Assembly (NCBI GenBank): GCA_934466515.1
Contig: CAKSLH010000003.1
Location: 186,001 to 250,000 of the forward strand
DNA from: an uncultured Eubacteriales bacterium
Lineage (GTDB): Bacteria; Bacillota; Clostridia; Oscillospirales; Acutalibacteraceae
DNA: 64,000 bases
Reading direction: 5' to 3'
Position 1 is the first letter of the stretch. The number at the start of each line of letters is the position of its first letter. Positions 17,619 to 27,252 of this stretch are shown piece by piece. The notes beneath the pieces are model-generated. The model did not search any database. It had not been told where the DNA came from and worked only from the letters and a program-made list of their open reading frames with translations. Made by a program: the position numbers and the translations under genes.

Positions 17619-19076
17619 ATGAGCATTGATAACCGCAATCTTACATTACTTACAGACCTTTATGAAATGACCATGTCAAACGGTATTTTCGATACCGAGC
17701 TTGCGAACACCGTGACATATTTTGATATGTTTTTCCGCAGAGTTCCGGATAACGGCGGCTTTGCGATTATGGCAGGCGTAGAACAGCTTATAGAATATTT
17801 TAAAAATCTTCATTTTGATGAGGATGATATCGAATATTTAAGAAGCCTTAAGCTTTTTTCGGAGGACTATCTCGATTATCTTAAGGATTTTAAATTTACC
17901 TGCGATGTCTGGGCTGTTCCCGAAGGCACTCCGATTTTCCCGAAGGAGCCTATTGTAACCGTTAAGGGTCCAGCAATTCAGGCAATGATGATAGAAACGA
18001 TGGTTTTGCTTACTATCAATCATCAGTCGCTTATCGCAACTAAGGCAAACAGAATTTCAAGAGCCGCACAGGGCAGACCCGTCATGGAATTCGGCGCGCG
18101 CCGCGCGCAGGGAGCCGACGGCGCTTACTACGGCGCAAGAGCCGCTGTAATCGGCGGCTGCACGGGCACTTCGGTTGTAAAAACAGCTAAGGATTTCGGC
18201 GTTTCGGCTTTGGGCACTATGGCTCACAGCTGGGTTCAGCTTTTTGACGATGAGTATGAGGCATTTAAAAAGTATGCCGAAATGTATCCCGACAGCACCC
18301 TTTTGCTCGTCGATACCTATAATGTTTTAAGATCGGGAATTCCTAATGCTATAAGAGTTTTTAATGATGTTTTAAAGCCTATGGGCAAAAGACCGCTCGG
18401 AATAAGAATAGACAGCGGAGATATCACTTATCTTTCAAAAAAGGTCCGCAAAATGCTTGATGACGCAGGCTATGAGGACTGCAAAATTTGCGTTTCGAAT
18501 TCCTTGGACGAATATCTTATAAGAGATATGATTTTCCAAGGCGCAAAGGTTGACAGCTTCGGAGTAGGCGAAAGACTTATAACCGCTTCGAGCGAGGCTG
18601 TTTTCGGCGGAGTTTATAAGCTTGCCGCAATTGAAAGAAACGGTAAAATAATACCTAAAATCAAGGTCAGCGAAAATACCGCTAAAATCACCCTCCCGGG
18701 TGTTAAAATTCCGTGGAGACTTTTCGATAAGGCGACAGGCAAAGCTATTGCCGATGTTATTACCTTAAACGATGAAAGGATTGACGATACCGAGCCTTAT
18801 GAAATTTTCGACCCCGTTTTCACATGGAAACGCAAAACCGTCACCGAATTTAAGGCTGTTAAGCTTCAGAAAAAGATTTTTGAAAACGGCAGACAGGTCT
18901 ATGAGTCTCCGAGCGTTAAGGAAATTTCAAAATACCGCGAGCAGCAGGTCGGCTCTCTTTGGGACGAGGTTACGAGATTTGAAAAGCCCCACACCTATTA
19001 TGTCGACCTTTCTCAGAAGCTTTGGGATCAGCAGCAGATGCTGTTAAACAGAATAGCTGCTAAAAATGAAATTTAA
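17619..19076 (+). CDS. pncB: Nicotinate phosphoribosyltransferase
   Basis: A 485-residue NAPRTase of the longer Gram-positive form, which makes nicotinate mononucleotide from nicotinate, PRPP and ATP in NAD salvage. The signatures LLTDLYEMTMSNGIF at the N-terminus, MEFGARRAQGADGAYYGARAA in the phosphoribosyl site and GIRIDSGDITYLSKKVR are all visible. The frame extends upstream into argS, but GAGG at 17607-17610 lies 8 bases before ATG 17619, which begins the conserved MSIDNRNLTLLTD. Confidence 0.94.
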   Translation: MSIDNRNLTLLTDLYEMTMSNGIFDTELANTVTYFDMFFRRVPDNGGFAIMAGVEQLIEYFKNLHFDEDDIEYLRSLKLFSEDYLDYLKDFKFTCDVWAVPEGTPIFPKEPIVTVKGPAIQAMMIETMVLLTINHQSLIATKANRISRAAQGRPVMEFGARRAQGADGAYYGARAAVIGGCTGTSVVKTAKDFGVSALGTMAHSWVQLFDDEYEAFKKYAEMYPDSTLLLVDTYNVLRSGIPNAIRVFNDVLKPMGKRPLGIRIDSGDITYLSKKVRKMLDDAGYEDCKICVSNSLDEYLIRDMIFQGAKVDSFGVGERLITASSEAVFGGVYKLAAIERNGKIIPKIKVSENTAKITLPGVKIPWRLFDKATGKAIADVITLNDERIDDTEPYEIFDPVFTWKRKTVTEFKAVKLQKKIFENGRQVYESPSVKEISKYREQQVGSLWDEVTRFEKPHTYYVDLSQKLWDQQQMLLNRIAAKNEI

Positions 19077-19088
19077 AAGGAGCAGATT

Positions 19089-19673
19089 ATGAAAAAGGTT
19101 TTGGCATTATTGCTTTCATTGCTTTTGGCACTTTCGTTTTGCGCCTGCAAAAGCAAAAAAGAAAACAGCGCAAGCGGAGCCGATGTCGAGCAGTATGTAA
19201 AAATAGGACAGATTCCCGAGTCAGGCTATAAGCTTAAGGATAATGTCGATGAGGCTCTTAAAAAAATGAAAGCCGAATATAAGCCTGACGATATGGACGG
19301 ACATTCGGGCGAGGCAGAAGCACAGGCAGAGCTTCCCGTTTTTGAAAACGGAGAATACACCGAAATAATGTGCGGAGATTTTCAGTATTATTATAATACC
19401 GAGAAAAAGGACAGCGGAATAAGCGCAATAGTTTCATTCTCAAAAGCCTTCGGCTTTGAGGCTGATACGGTTTCTGTAGAGGTTGTAAACGGTCTTAAAA
19501 GCCGCGGGATTGAAGCTGAGCTTAAAAAAGGAACCTTAAACGATTATTATTTCCTTTCCTTCGGCTCTGACGAGTGCGAGTATATAACTTATTCCGTAAA
19601 CGGAAATACGGCGGTTTTCGTCTTTGTCGAAAGCAGGCTGAGCGCCGCCGCCGTTTATGTAAACGATTTATAA
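19089..19673 (+). CDS. Putative lipoprotein of unknown function
   Basis: A 194-residue protein with a hydrophobic signal segment (residues 4-17) ending in SFCAC. Cys18 or Cys20 is the likely lipidation site, placing it on the outer face of the membrane. The mature part starts with a charged linker (SKKENSASGADVEQ) followed by a mixed alpha/beta domain (about 60-190) with no motif I recognise. It sits between pncB and lon, 12 bases and 22 bases from its neighbours. This is probably the same transcript, although the three functions have no evident link. Confidence 0.75.
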   Translation: MKKVLALLLSLLLALSFCACKSKKENSASGADVEQYVKIGQIPESGYKLKDNVDEALKKMKAEYKPDDMDGHSGEAEAQAELPVFENGEYTEIMCGDFQYYYNTEKKDSGISAIVSFSKAFGFEADTVSVEVVNGLKSRGIEAELKKGTLNDYYFLSFGSDECEYITYSVNGNTAVFVFVESRLSAAAVYVNDL

Positions 19674-19695
19674 ATTTTTAACGGAGAAATAAATT

Positions 19696-22092
19696 ATGCC
19701 AGCAGAAATAAAAGCGCCGTCGGGAACATTTCCCGTGCTTGCGCTTAGGGGACTTGTAGCGTTCCCATCTATGCTTTTAACGCTTGATGTAGGCAGAAAG
19801 CGTTCTGTCAATGCGATAAACCGCGCAATGTCGACAAATCAGCTTATCTATCTTGTCGCACAAAAGGATATAACGGTCGAAAACCCAACCGAAAACGACC
19901 TTTATAAAATAGGCTGTATGTGTAAGCTCCGTCAGACCTTAAAAATGCCGGACGGAAGCGTAAAAGCCCTCGTTCAGGGGCTTTACCGCGCAAAGCATAC
20001 CTCGTTTTTAAAAAATTCCGATATTTATTCCGCAGCGGTAGAAAAATGCGAGGAAAAGGCGGTAAAAAACCGAGCGGTTTATAAGGAAAGCGTTATAAGA
20101 AGAATAAGAATTGAGTTTGAAAAATATGTCGAGGTCAACAGGAATATTGCCCCCGATATAATTTCAACCGTCGCCACCTGCGACGATATACCTTATCTTT
20201 GCGATTATATCGCCTTTAATGTTCCCTCTCCCTATGATGATAAGCAGTTTATATTAGAACAGCTTTCTCCGATGACAAGGGCGAAAATTCTTCTTGAGCT
20301 TTTAAGCAAGGAAAGGGAAATCTGCGAGATAGATAACCGTATCGGCGAGAAAACACGCCATAGGATTGACGATAATCAGCGAGAATATTACTTAAAAGAA
20401 CAGATAAAGGTTTTAAACGACGAGCTTTACGGCGACGATGAAGCCACCGAAATCGAAAGCTATTTTAAAAAGCTTGAAAAGCTCAGGGCGGACGATTCGG
20501 TTAAAGCAAGAATTAAAACCGAAATAAATAAGCTTTCAAAGCTTCCCGCAGGCTCTCATGAGGGCACTGTTATGCGCTCTTGGCTTGATTTGTGCTTAGA
20601 GCTTCCGTGGAAAAAATATTCGGGCTCTAAGGTCGATATCAAAAAAGCCGAAAAAATATTAAACAGGGATTTTTACGGGCTCGATAAGGTCAAGGAAAGA
20701 ATTCTTGAAATGCTCTCTGTCTATTCGCTTAATCCCGAGCTTACAGGACAGATAATCTGCCTTGCGGGTCCCCCGGGGGTCGGAAAAACCTCTGTCGGAA
20801 AAACAATTGCTGAGTGCATGGGAAGAAAATATGTAAGAATTGCGCTTGGCGGAATGCACGATGAGGCAGAAATCAGAGGCCATAGAAAAACCTATGTCGG
20901 AGCAATGCCGGGTAAAATAATAAGTGCCGTAAAGCAGGCAGGCGTTTCGGATCCGCTTATTCTTCTTGATGAAATAGATAAGCTTTCGGGCGATTATAAG
21001 GGCGATCCCGCTTCCGCGCTTTTGGAGGTTTTAGACCCCGAACAGAATAATTCGTTTTCGGATAATTTCGTGGAGCTTCCCTATGATTTAAGCAAAGCGG
21101 TGTTTATAACAACGGCTAACGATCTCAGCACCGTTCCTGCCGCTCTCCTTGACCGAATGGAGGTTATTTATCTTGACGGTTATACAAGGGAAGAGCGCTT
21201 CAATATCGCTAAAAAACATTTGGTTTCAAAGCAGCTTTCAAAGCATGCTCTTAATTCTAAGACCTGCAGAATTACCGACGGCGCGATTTATGGAATCGTC
21301 GATTTTTATACCAGAGAAGCAGGCGTAAGGTCATTAGAGCGCACAATAGCCTCGCTTTGCTCAAAGGCGGCAAAAAAGATAGCGTCAAATGAAGAAACCG
21401 CGGTCACAATAAAGGAAAGCGATTTGTATTCGCTTTTGGGAACTAAAAAGTACCGCCCCGAGACCATACTCGATAGCGACGAGATCGGAATTATAAACGG
21501 ACTTGCTTGGACTGCCGTCGGCGGAGAAATAATGCAGCTTGAGGTTGTCTCAACCGAGGGAACGGGCAAAATTTTGCTCACGGGCAGTCTCGGAGATGTT
21601 ATGAAGGAATCCGCCTCCGCCGCAGTGACCTATGTCCGCATAAACGCGCTGAAATACAGAATTGATCCCGATTTTTATAAAAACTGCGATATTCATATCC
21701 ATGCAACCGAGGCGGCTGTTAAAAAGGACGGACCGAGCGCAGGCGTGACTATTACAACCGCGCTTGTTTCGGCTCTTACAGGGCGTCCTGTTAAAAGAGA
21801 TATCGCCATGACAGGCGAAATCACCATAAAGGGAAGAGTTCTGCCGATAGGCGGACTTAAGGAAAAGTCAATGGCGGCATACAGAGGCGGAGTAAAGAAA
21901 ATATTTATTCCCGCACTTAATGTTCCCGACCTTGACGAGGTCGATAAAACAGTCCGTGAAAATGTTGAATTTATCCCTGTAAGCAATGTCGGTGAAATTA
22001 TAGAAAATGCGCTTGTATATCCCGAAAAAGAACAGTCGGATAAGCTTTTGACGGCAAACAGTACAGTTTCTAAAGCTGTTAACAGATGTTAA
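19696..22092 (+). CDS. lon: ATP-dependent Lon protease
   Basis: A full-length 798-residue Lon. The order is an N-terminal substrate-binding LON domain (1-200), coiled-coil region, AAA+ module with Walker A GPPGVGKTSVGKT near residue 350 and Walker B ILLDEIDKL, and a C-terminal protease domain with the catalytic serine in KDGPSAGVT and the paired lysine in GGLKEKSMAA. It degrades misfolded and regulatory proteins in the cytoplasm. The lon-ysxC order is conserved in Bacilli and Clostridia. Confidence 0.97.
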   Translation: MPAEIKAPSGTFPVLALRGLVAFPSMLLTLDVGRKRSVNAINRAMSTNQLIYLVAQKDITVENPTENDLYKIGCMCKLRQTLKMPDGSVKALVQGLYRAKHTSFLKNSDIYSAAVEKCEEKAVKNRAVYKESVIRRIRIEFEKYVEVNRNIAPDIISTVATCDDIPYLCDYIAFNVPSPYDDKQFILEQLSPMTRAKILLELLSKEREICEIDNRIGEKTRHRIDDNQREYYLKEQIKVLNDELYGDDEATEIESYFKKLEKLRADDSVKARIKTEINKLSKLPAGSHEGTVMRSWLDLCLELPWKKYSGSKVDIKKAEKILNRDFYGLDKVKERILEMLSVYSLNPELTGQIICLAGPPGVGKTSVGKTIAECMGRKYVRIALGGMHDEAEIRGHRKTYVGAMPGKIISAVKQAGVSDPLILLDEIDKLSGDYKGDPASALLEVLDPEQNNSFSDNFVELPYDLSKAVFITTANDLSTVPAALLDRMEVIYLDGYTREERFNIAKKHLVSKQLSKHALNSKTCRITDGAIYGIVDFYTREAGVRSLERTIASLCSKAAKKIASNEETAVTIKESDLYSLLGTKKYRPETILDSDEIGIINGLAWTAVGGEIMQLEVVSTEGTGKILLTGSLGDVMKESASAAVTYVRINALKYRIDPDFYKNCDIHIHATEAAVKKDGPSAGVTITTALVSALTGRPVKRDIAMTGEITIKGRVLPIGGLKEKSMAAYRGGVKKIFIPALNVPDLDEVDKTVRENVEFIPVSNVGEIIENALVYPEKEQSDKLLTANSTVSKAVNRC

Positions 22093-22108
22093 AAACGGAG
22101 AAATATAA

Positions 22109-22693
22109 ATGAATTTTACAGACGCATATTTTGAGGCGGCTTTCGGAACATCTTCTCAGCTGCCGAAATACGATGTGCCCGAATTCTGCTTCGCAGGCAG
22201 GTCAAATGTCGGGAAATCCTCTCTTATAAATAAAATTCTCGGAAGAAAGGCGCTTGCAAGAGTAAGCTCCACCCCCGGTAAAACCGTAACCGTTAATTTT
22301 TATAAGCTGAAGGATTTAAGAATTGTCGACCTTCCGGGTTATGGCTTCGCAAAGGTAGCTTCAAAGGAAAAAGAGCGCTGGAGCGAGCTTATGGAGGGCT
22401 ATTTCAGGCAAGGCAGAAATATCGCAATGTGCTTTTCGCTCATAGATATGCGCCGTCCTGCAACCGAGTTTGATATTTCGATGATTGAATTTTTAAGGCA
22501 TTATAATATTCCTTACACGGTTGTTCTTACAAAATGCGATAAGCTCAATAAAACCGAATATAATAAAAGGCTTGAAGCTTTTAGGGATGAGCTTGGAGAA
22601 AATGTTCAGGTTGTTCCTTTCTCGGCGCTAAAGGGCGACGGGACCGAAGAACTCAGAAATATAATCGAACAAAATTTAAACGGAGATGTTTAA
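22109..22693 (+). CDS. ysxC: Ribosome-biogenesis GTPase YsxC/EngB
   Basis: A 194-residue TrmE-Era-EngA-EngB-Septin-like GTPase. G1 is GRSNVGKSSLI, G3 is DLPGYG and G4 is TKCDK, with SALKGDG as G5. The family is needed for assembly of the large ribosomal subunit. It lies 16 bases behind lon and 2 bases before the SGNH hydrolase gene. Confidence 0.95.
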   Translation: MNFTDAYFEAAFGTSSQLPKYDVPEFCFAGRSNVGKSSLINKILGRKALARVSSTPGKTVTVNFYKLKDLRIVDLPGYGFAKVASKEKERWSELMEGYFRQGRNIAMCFSLIDMRRPATEFDISMIEFLRHYNIPYTVVLTKCDKLNKTEYNKRLEAFRDELGENVQVVPFSALKGDGTEELRNIIEQNLNGDV

Positions 22694-22695
22694 AA

Positions 22696-23364
22696 ATGAT
22701 TTTTGAAAACGGCGACAGAATAGTATTTGCAGGCGATTCGGTAACGGATATGGGCAGTGCCCAGCCTGTAGGCGAGGGACTTTTCGATAATCTCGGCAGA
22801 AGCTATGTAAGGATTATCGAAAATATGTTAAGCGTATGGTATCCTGAAATAAATCTCAGGATTACCAACAGCGGAATTTCCGGAAACACAAGCAGGGATT
22901 TGCTTGAAAGGTATGACAGGGATGTAATTTCCCTTAATCCCGATTGGCTTTCAATCTGTATCGGAATAAACGATGTTTGGAGACAGTTTGATACTCCTGC
23001 CTGCTTTGACGCACAGGTACAGCCTGCGGAATATGAAAAAAATCTTACCGAAATGATTATAAAAATGAAGGATAGGGTCAAGGGTATTTTCCTTATAACG
23101 CCTTATTATATGGAGCCTAACCGTGATGATCCGATGAGGGAGAGAATGGATGAATACGGCGCAATAGTTAAAAAGCTTGCCGATAAGTTCGGCTGCACAT
23201 TCATAGATTTTCAAAAAACCTATGAGGATTATTTAAGCTTCCGCCATTCCTCATTTATCGCTTGGGACAGGGTTCACCCGAATCAGATAGGCGCAACGCT
23301 TATGGCAAAGGAATTTTTAAAGCATTGCGGCTTTGAATATGATCACACTCCCTTGACAAAATAA
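22696..23364 (+). CDS. SGNH/GDSL-type esterase
   Basis: A 222-residue hydrolase with the SGNH blocks: GDSVTDMG (nucleophile Ser, block I), NSGISGNTSRDL (Gly, block II), IGINDVW (Asn, block III) and WDRVHPNQIG (catalytic Asp and His, block V). It has no signal peptide, so it is presumably a cytoplasmic esterase that removes acyl groups from sugars or other small molecules. The substrate cannot be told. The promoter of the following asnS T-box overlaps its last codons. Confidence 0.85.
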   Translation: MIFENGDRIVFAGDSVTDMGSAQPVGEGLFDNLGRSYVRIIENMLSVWYPEINLRITNSGISGNTSRDLLERYDRDVISLNPDWLSICIGINDVWRQFDTPACFDAQVQPAEYEKNLTEMIIKMKDRVKGIFLITPYYMEPNRDDPMRERMDEYGAIVKKLADKFGCTFIDFQKTYEDYLSFRHSSFIAWDRVHPNQIGATLMAKEFLKHCGFEYDHTPLTK

Positions 23365-23381
23365 ATTATAAGTGATATAAT
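23353..23381 (+). promoter_or_regulatory. Promoter of the asnS-asnA T-box transcript
   Basis: TTGACA (23353-23358), a 17-base spacer and TATAAT (23376-23381). The -35 box lies within the final codons of the upstream esterase gene. Confidence 0.82.
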
Positions 23382-23388
23382 TCCAATT

Positions 23389-23670
23389 GTTTAAAAGCAT
23401 TGAGAAAGATAAGTAGCAGGGTAAACGGTGGGCAGTGACCGGCGGACAGTGGAAACGCAGGCATACGCACCTTGTGAATAACACTTTTTAGCTGTAATCT
23501 GAAAGGCTTTTTGCCGATTAGGGGCACCGTGGCTTCGCGTTAAGAAGAAAGCGGCTTTTCGGCTGTTGAGTGACCTTTTATTAAAAAAGGTAATTTAGGT
23601 GGCACCGCGGATAAATTTTAAGCGTCTATCCGTCCTGAAATTTTTGGGACGGTATAAGGCGCTTTTTTAT
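23389..23670 (+). promoter_or_regulatory. T-box riboswitch upstream of asnS-asnA
   Basis: The T-box core TTTAGGTGGCACCGCGG lies at 23594-23610. It is followed by a terminator-type hairpin whose arms begin AAGCG and end CGCTT (about 23620-23665) with a T-run. The leader is about 280 bases, typical for T-boxes. AAC at 23480-23482, in GAATAACAC, is the best candidate specifier codon and fits asparagine. It should switch on both asparaginyl-tRNA synthetase and asparagine synthetase when tRNA-Asn is uncharged. Confidence 0.93.
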
Positions 23671-23688
23671 ATTTTCGGAGGTAATATT

Positions 23689-25065
23689 ATGAAGCATATT
23701 GATATTGCGGAAATTTTAAAGGACTCTTCCTTTGTCGGAAAGGAAGTCACGGTCTGCGGATGGGTCAGAACCTCGCGCGACTCTAAAAATATGGCTTTTA
23801 TCGAGCTTAATGACGGAACAAGCTTAAAGCATCTTCAGATTGTTATTGATAAATCTGTTTTATCGGATATCTCGGAATTTCTTAAGCTCGGAACCTCGCT
23901 TAAGGTCGAGGGCAAGGTCGTTGAGTCCGTAGTCGCTAAGGACAGTGTGGAGATAAACGCCGAAAAAATATCGGTTTTAGGAGAGTGCCCTGCGGACTAT
24001 CCCCTGCAGAAAAAAAGACATACTCTTGAATATTTAAGAACAATTCCCGCACTCAGAGTCCGCACCAATACCTTTAATGCGGTTTTAAGAGTCCGCTCGG
24101 TTGTTTCGGCATCTATTCATGAGTTTTTCCAGAGCAGAAATTATACCTATATTCATACTCCGCTTATCACCGCAAGCGACTGCGAGGGTGCAGGAGAGAT
24201 GTTTAAGGTAACGACAATAGGCTACAGCACCGAATATAAATCCGAAGAGGAATACAATGCCGCCGATTTCTTCGGCAGAAGAGCCGCTCTTTCGGTTTCA
24301 GGTCAGCTTGAAGGCGAGGTCGCCGCAATGGGTCTCGGTAAAATTTATACCTTCGGCCCCTCCTTCCGCGCGGAAAAAAGCAATACTCCCCGCCATGTCG
24401 CTGAGTTCTGGCATGTTGAGCCGGAGGTTGCCTTTGCAGAGCTTCCCGATATAATCGAAATCGCAGAAGAAATGATTAAGCATATTATAAATGCAGTGCT
24501 TGAAAAATGCCCCGATGAGCTTAAATTCTTCGACGCGCATTTTGAAAAAGGACTTATAGAAAAGCTTAAAACAGTTGTAAGCCACGATTTTGCCGTTATG
24601 ACTTATACCGAGGCTATAGAAAAATTAAAGGCGAGCGGCGAAAGCTTTGCATACCCCGTCGAGTGGGGCTGCGACCTTATGACAGAGCATGAAAGATATA
24701 TTTCCGAGGTAATATGCAAAAAACCTGTTTTTCTCACCGATTATCCTAAGGAAATCAAATCCTTTTATATGAAACAGAATCCGGACGGTAAGACCGTTGC
24801 CGCAACCGATCTTTTGGTTCCGGGAGTAGGCGAAATTATCGGCTGCTCCGAAAGAGAGGCTGACCTTGATAAGCTGCTTGAAGCTATGAAAGCAAGAAAT
24901 ATGAATCTTGACGAATATAAGGATTATCTGTCTTTAAGAAAGTTCGGCTCGGTTCCGCACAGCGGCTTCGGCCTCGGACTTGAAAGAATTATTATGTATG
25001 TCACGGGCGTTTCGAATATCCGCGATGTCATTCTTTATCCGCGCACTGTCGGAAATATTTCTTAA
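23689..25065 (+). CDS. asnS: Asparaginyl-tRNA synthetase
   Basis: A 458-residue class IIb synthetase with an N-terminal OB-fold anticodon-binding domain (CGWVRTSRDSKNMAFIELNDG), the motif-2 loop with FGPSFRAEKSNTPRHVAEFWHVEPE, and motif 3 GFGLGLERIIMYVTG. The AEFWHVEPE form is characteristic of AsnRS. The frame runs upstream into the T-box, but GGAGG at 23678-23682 precedes ATG 23689. Confidence 0.96.
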   Translation: MKHIDIAEILKDSSFVGKEVTVCGWVRTSRDSKNMAFIELNDGTSLKHLQIVIDKSVLSDISEFLKLGTSLKVEGKVVESVVAKDSVEINAEKISVLGECPADYPLQKKRHTLEYLRTIPALRVRTNTFNAVLRVRSVVSASIHEFFQSRNYTYIHTPLITASDCEGAGEMFKVTTIGYSTEYKSEEEYNAADFFGRRAALSVSGQLEGEVAAMGLGKIYTFGPSFRAEKSNTPRHVAEFWHVEPEVAFAELPDIIEIAEEMIKHIINAVLEKCPDELKFFDAHFEKGLIEKLKTVVSHDFAVMTYTEAIEKLKASGESFAYPVEWGCDLMTEHERYISEVICKKPVFLTDYPKEIKSFYMKQNPDGKTVAATDLLVPGVGEIIGCSEREADLDKLLEAMKARNMNLDEYKDYLSLRKFGSVPHSGFGLGLERIIMYVTGVSNIRDVILYPRTVGNIS

Positions 25066-25077
25066 GAGGTTAAATTT

Positions 25078-26067
25078 ATGGAAAAATATAAGTCTAAGCT
25101 TTCGGTTCTTGAAACACAGAAGGCTATAAGAGCGTTAAGGCACAGATTTGAAGAAAACCTTTGCGACGGGCTTAATTTAAGCCGTGCCTCAGCTCCTCTT
25201 TTCGTTAAAAAGGGCAGCGGATTGAACGACGACCTTAACGGTGTTGAAAGACCGGTTTCCTTTGATATCTTGGAAACAGGCGAGGAGGTCGAGGTTGTCC
25301 ATTCGCTTGCAAAGTGGAAAAGAATGGCGCTCGCTAAATACGGCTTTAAAATGCACACCGGTCTTTATACCGATATGAACGCAATCCGCAGAGACGAGCA
25401 TTGCGACAGCATTCATTCGCTTTATGTCGACCAGTGGGACTGGGAAAAGATAATTTCAAAGGAAGATAGAAATTTTGATTATCTTAAGGATACGGTCTAC
25501 CGCATTTATTCCGCGATTTTAAATACTGCCGACGGTATCGAAAGACAGTACCCCGAGCTTGATAATTATCTTCCGAGAAAGATAAAATTTATATCAACCT
25601 ATGAGCTTGAAGAAAAATATCCCGAGCTTTCGCCTAAGGAAAGAGAAAATAAAGCCGCAAGGGAATTCGGTGCGGTTTTCCTGACCCAAATCGGCGGCAG
25701 ACTTAAAAACGGCGAAAAGCATGACGGCAGAGCCCCCGATTATGACGATTGGAAGCTAAACGGCGATATAATCGTTTATAACCGCGTGACCGATGCCGCG
25801 TTTGAAATATCCTCAATGGGAATAAGAGTCGATAAGGAAAGCCTTCTTTCTCAGCTTAAAGAGGAAAATGCGCTCGACAGATTAGAGCTTCCTTTCCATA
25901 AAGCCCTTGTAAACGGCGAGCTTCCCTATACTATAGGCGGAGGAATAGGACAGTCGAGACTCTGTATGCTCCTTCTTCAAAAGGCTCATATCGGCGAGGT
26001 TCACGCTTCCGTTTGGCCCGAAAGCGAGATAAAGCGCTGTAAGGAACAGGGAATTGTTCTTCTTTAA
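25078..26067 (+). CDS. asnA: Aspartate-ammonia ligase (asparagine synthetase A)
   Basis: A 329-residue AsnA, the ammonia-dependent asparagine synthetase that is structurally related to class II synthetases. Visible are SAPLFVKKGSGLNDDLNGVERPV near residue 38, HSLAKWKR, YTDMNAIRRDE, HSLYVDQWDWEK and the C-terminal GGGIGQSRLCMLLLQ. It lies 12 bases after asnS and shares its T-box, linking asparagine supply with tRNA charging. Confidence 0.96.
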   Translation: MEKYKSKLSVLETQKAIRALRHRFEENLCDGLNLSRASAPLFVKKGSGLNDDLNGVERPVSFDILETGEEVEVVHSLAKWKRMALAKYGFKMHTGLYTDMNAIRRDEHCDSIHSLYVDQWDWEKIISKEDRNFDYLKDTVYRIYSAILNTADGIERQYPELDNYLPRKIKFISTYELEEKYPELSPKERENKAAREFGAVFLTQIGGRLKNGEKHDGRAPDYDDWKLNGDIIVYNRVTDAAFEISSMGIRVDKESLLSQLKEENALDRLELPFHKALVNGELPYTIGGGIGQSRLCMLLLQKAHIGEVHASVWPESEIKRCKEQGIVLL

Positions 26068-26139
26068 TAGAAATTTAATTATTTATGTGGCTATCGCATT
26101 AAAGTAAAAAAGTATTAACAAAAAGTTCTTATGTAACCC

Positions 26140-26210
26140 TTGGCTCCCTTCTTTTTCACGATAGTGAAAATAGAGGGGAGCTGTCAGCGTTAGCTGACTG
26201 AGGGGTATTC
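26140..26210. repeat. Structured dispersed repeat, copy A
   Basis: Matches a second copy at 31231-31304. It runs GGCTCCCTTC, a hairpin (26153-26159 with 26164-26170, loop GATA), AGAGGGGAGCTGTCAGCG, TAGCTGACTGAGGGGTATTC. The outer GGCTCCC pairs with GGGGAGC, and the inner hairpin differs from copy B by paired changes. A further stem (TGCCTCCCTTTAGGCAAGGGAGGC) follows it in this copy only. It is noncoding and lies in the 228-base gap between asnA and the DUF11 gene. Confidence 0.75.
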
Positions 26211-26252
26211 TGCCTCCCTTTAGGCAAGGGAGGCTTGTTTGTGAAGTTTTTT

Positions 26253-26276
26253 AATGTGACAGTCACATTTTTTTAA
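26253..26276 (+). terminator. Terminator after asnA
   Basis: AATGTGA and TCACATT pair around CAG, followed by a T-run. The stem is short (7 bp), so strength is uncertain. Confidence 0.6.
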
Positions 26277-26295
26277 AAGCCGTCCTTAAATTTTA

Positions 26296-27153
26296 TCAGA
26301 TAGTGCCTGTAACCGTAAGAACGCTCTCCCCCGGAACTACGGTGATAACGCCTGTAGTCGGATCCTGAGTGTAGGTCGCGGCAGGAACGGTGATTTGTCC
26401 TGCGGCAGTTGTGAATAATCCGGAGGTTGCGTTATAGGTGTAGTTGGTGGGTGATGTCCATGCGGTTGAGTTAAAGGTTACCGCAATATCCGAAAGCACG
26501 GGATTGAAAGTGTCGGTTATTATTACATTGTCCGCGGCAACTGCGGCGGTGTTGCCGGTGTTCTGAATTGTAAAGGTATAGGTTACTTGACTGTTCTGGG
26601 TAACGGTTGCGGGGCTTATGGCCTTTATAATGTTAAGCTCGGGCTGAGCGGAAGCCGTAACGGTTGCTTCTGCGGTTATGGGAGCAGTAAGCCCTGCGCC
26701 TGTCGCCGTAACGGTGTTTGCAATTGTCGAAGCGGCGGCTATCGGCGCAAATTCATTGGTATTGGCATTGTAAACTATTGCGGCATTTGAATTTGCGGGA
26801 ATGTTTATGCCTGTTATTACAAGCGGCGGACCTGCGGTTACTGTAGGAGCGGCCTGTAAAACGCCATTGATATAAAATTTAACGGAACCTGCTTCATAGG
26901 TCAGCGGATAAACCGTTGTACCGCCTGTTGTCTGATAGGAGCCTAAATTGTCGGTAACGGTTATACCGTTTAAAGCGGCAGTTCCCGAATTTATAAGATT
27001 TATAACATAGGTTACATTATCACCCGCCGCATAGCTTGACGAAACGGGTGTTTTTGTCATTGTAAGGGTTTCTAAAAGGTTTCCCGTAGCGATGTTTGAA
27101 TTCACCGTGCGGCCGTTGTAGGTCATGGTCGCCTGATTGGTAAATATTGCCAT
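26296..27153 (-). CDS. DUF11-repeat protein without a signal peptide
   Basis: A 285-residue Ala/Thr/Asn-rich protein. It begins MAIFTNQATMTYNGRTVNSN and contains two copies of the DUF11 (conserved repeat) beta-sandwich. The first runs about 30-150 (TKTPVSSSYAAGDNVTYV, NSGTAALNGITVTDNLG), the second about 165-285 (KAISPATVTQNSQVTYTF, NTGNTAAVAADNVIITDTF). DUF11 domains are usually found in secreted or surface proteins, but no signal peptide, transmembrane segment or sorting motif is visible, so its location is unclear. It has a good RBS (GGAGG). It is divergent from the dockerin protein gene, with which it may share regulation. Function unknown. Confidence 0.72.
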   Translation of the reverse strand: MAIFTNQATMTYNGRTVNSNIATGNLLETLTMTKTPVSSSYAAGDNVTYVINLINSGTAALNGITVTDNLGSYQTTGGTTVYPLTYEAGSVKFYINGVLQAAPTVTAGPPLVITGINIPANSNAAIVYNANTNEFAPIAAASTIANTVTATGAGLTAPITAEATVTASAQPELNIIKAISPATVTQNSQVTYTFTIQNTGNTAAVAADNVIITDTFNPVLSDIAVTFNSTAWTSPTNYTYNATSGLFTTAAGQITVPAATYTQDPTTGVITVVPGESVLTVTGTI

Positions 27154-27231
27154 TTTATCTTCCTCCGTGTTTTAATTTGGATAAAGCAAGCCCTCTGAGC
27201 TTTTGCTCTTCGGGTGTTTTATCTAATACCA

Positions 27232-27248
27232 TAATATGTAACATATTA
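27232..27248. promoter_or_regulatory. Perfect palindrome, candidate operator
   Basis: TAATATGT-A-ACATATTA is a perfect 8-bp dyad with one central base. It ends 4 bases before the -35 box of the glucosaminidase promoter, in the divergent gap. The binding protein is unknown. Confidence 0.5.
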
Positions 27249-27252
27249 GGTG

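Noticed and set aside
18085..18120. GC-rich alternating GCGCGC stretch that looks like a palindromic site
   Set aside because: It lies inside the conserved GARRAQGADG coding segment of pncB and is explained by codons for Gly, Ala and Arg.
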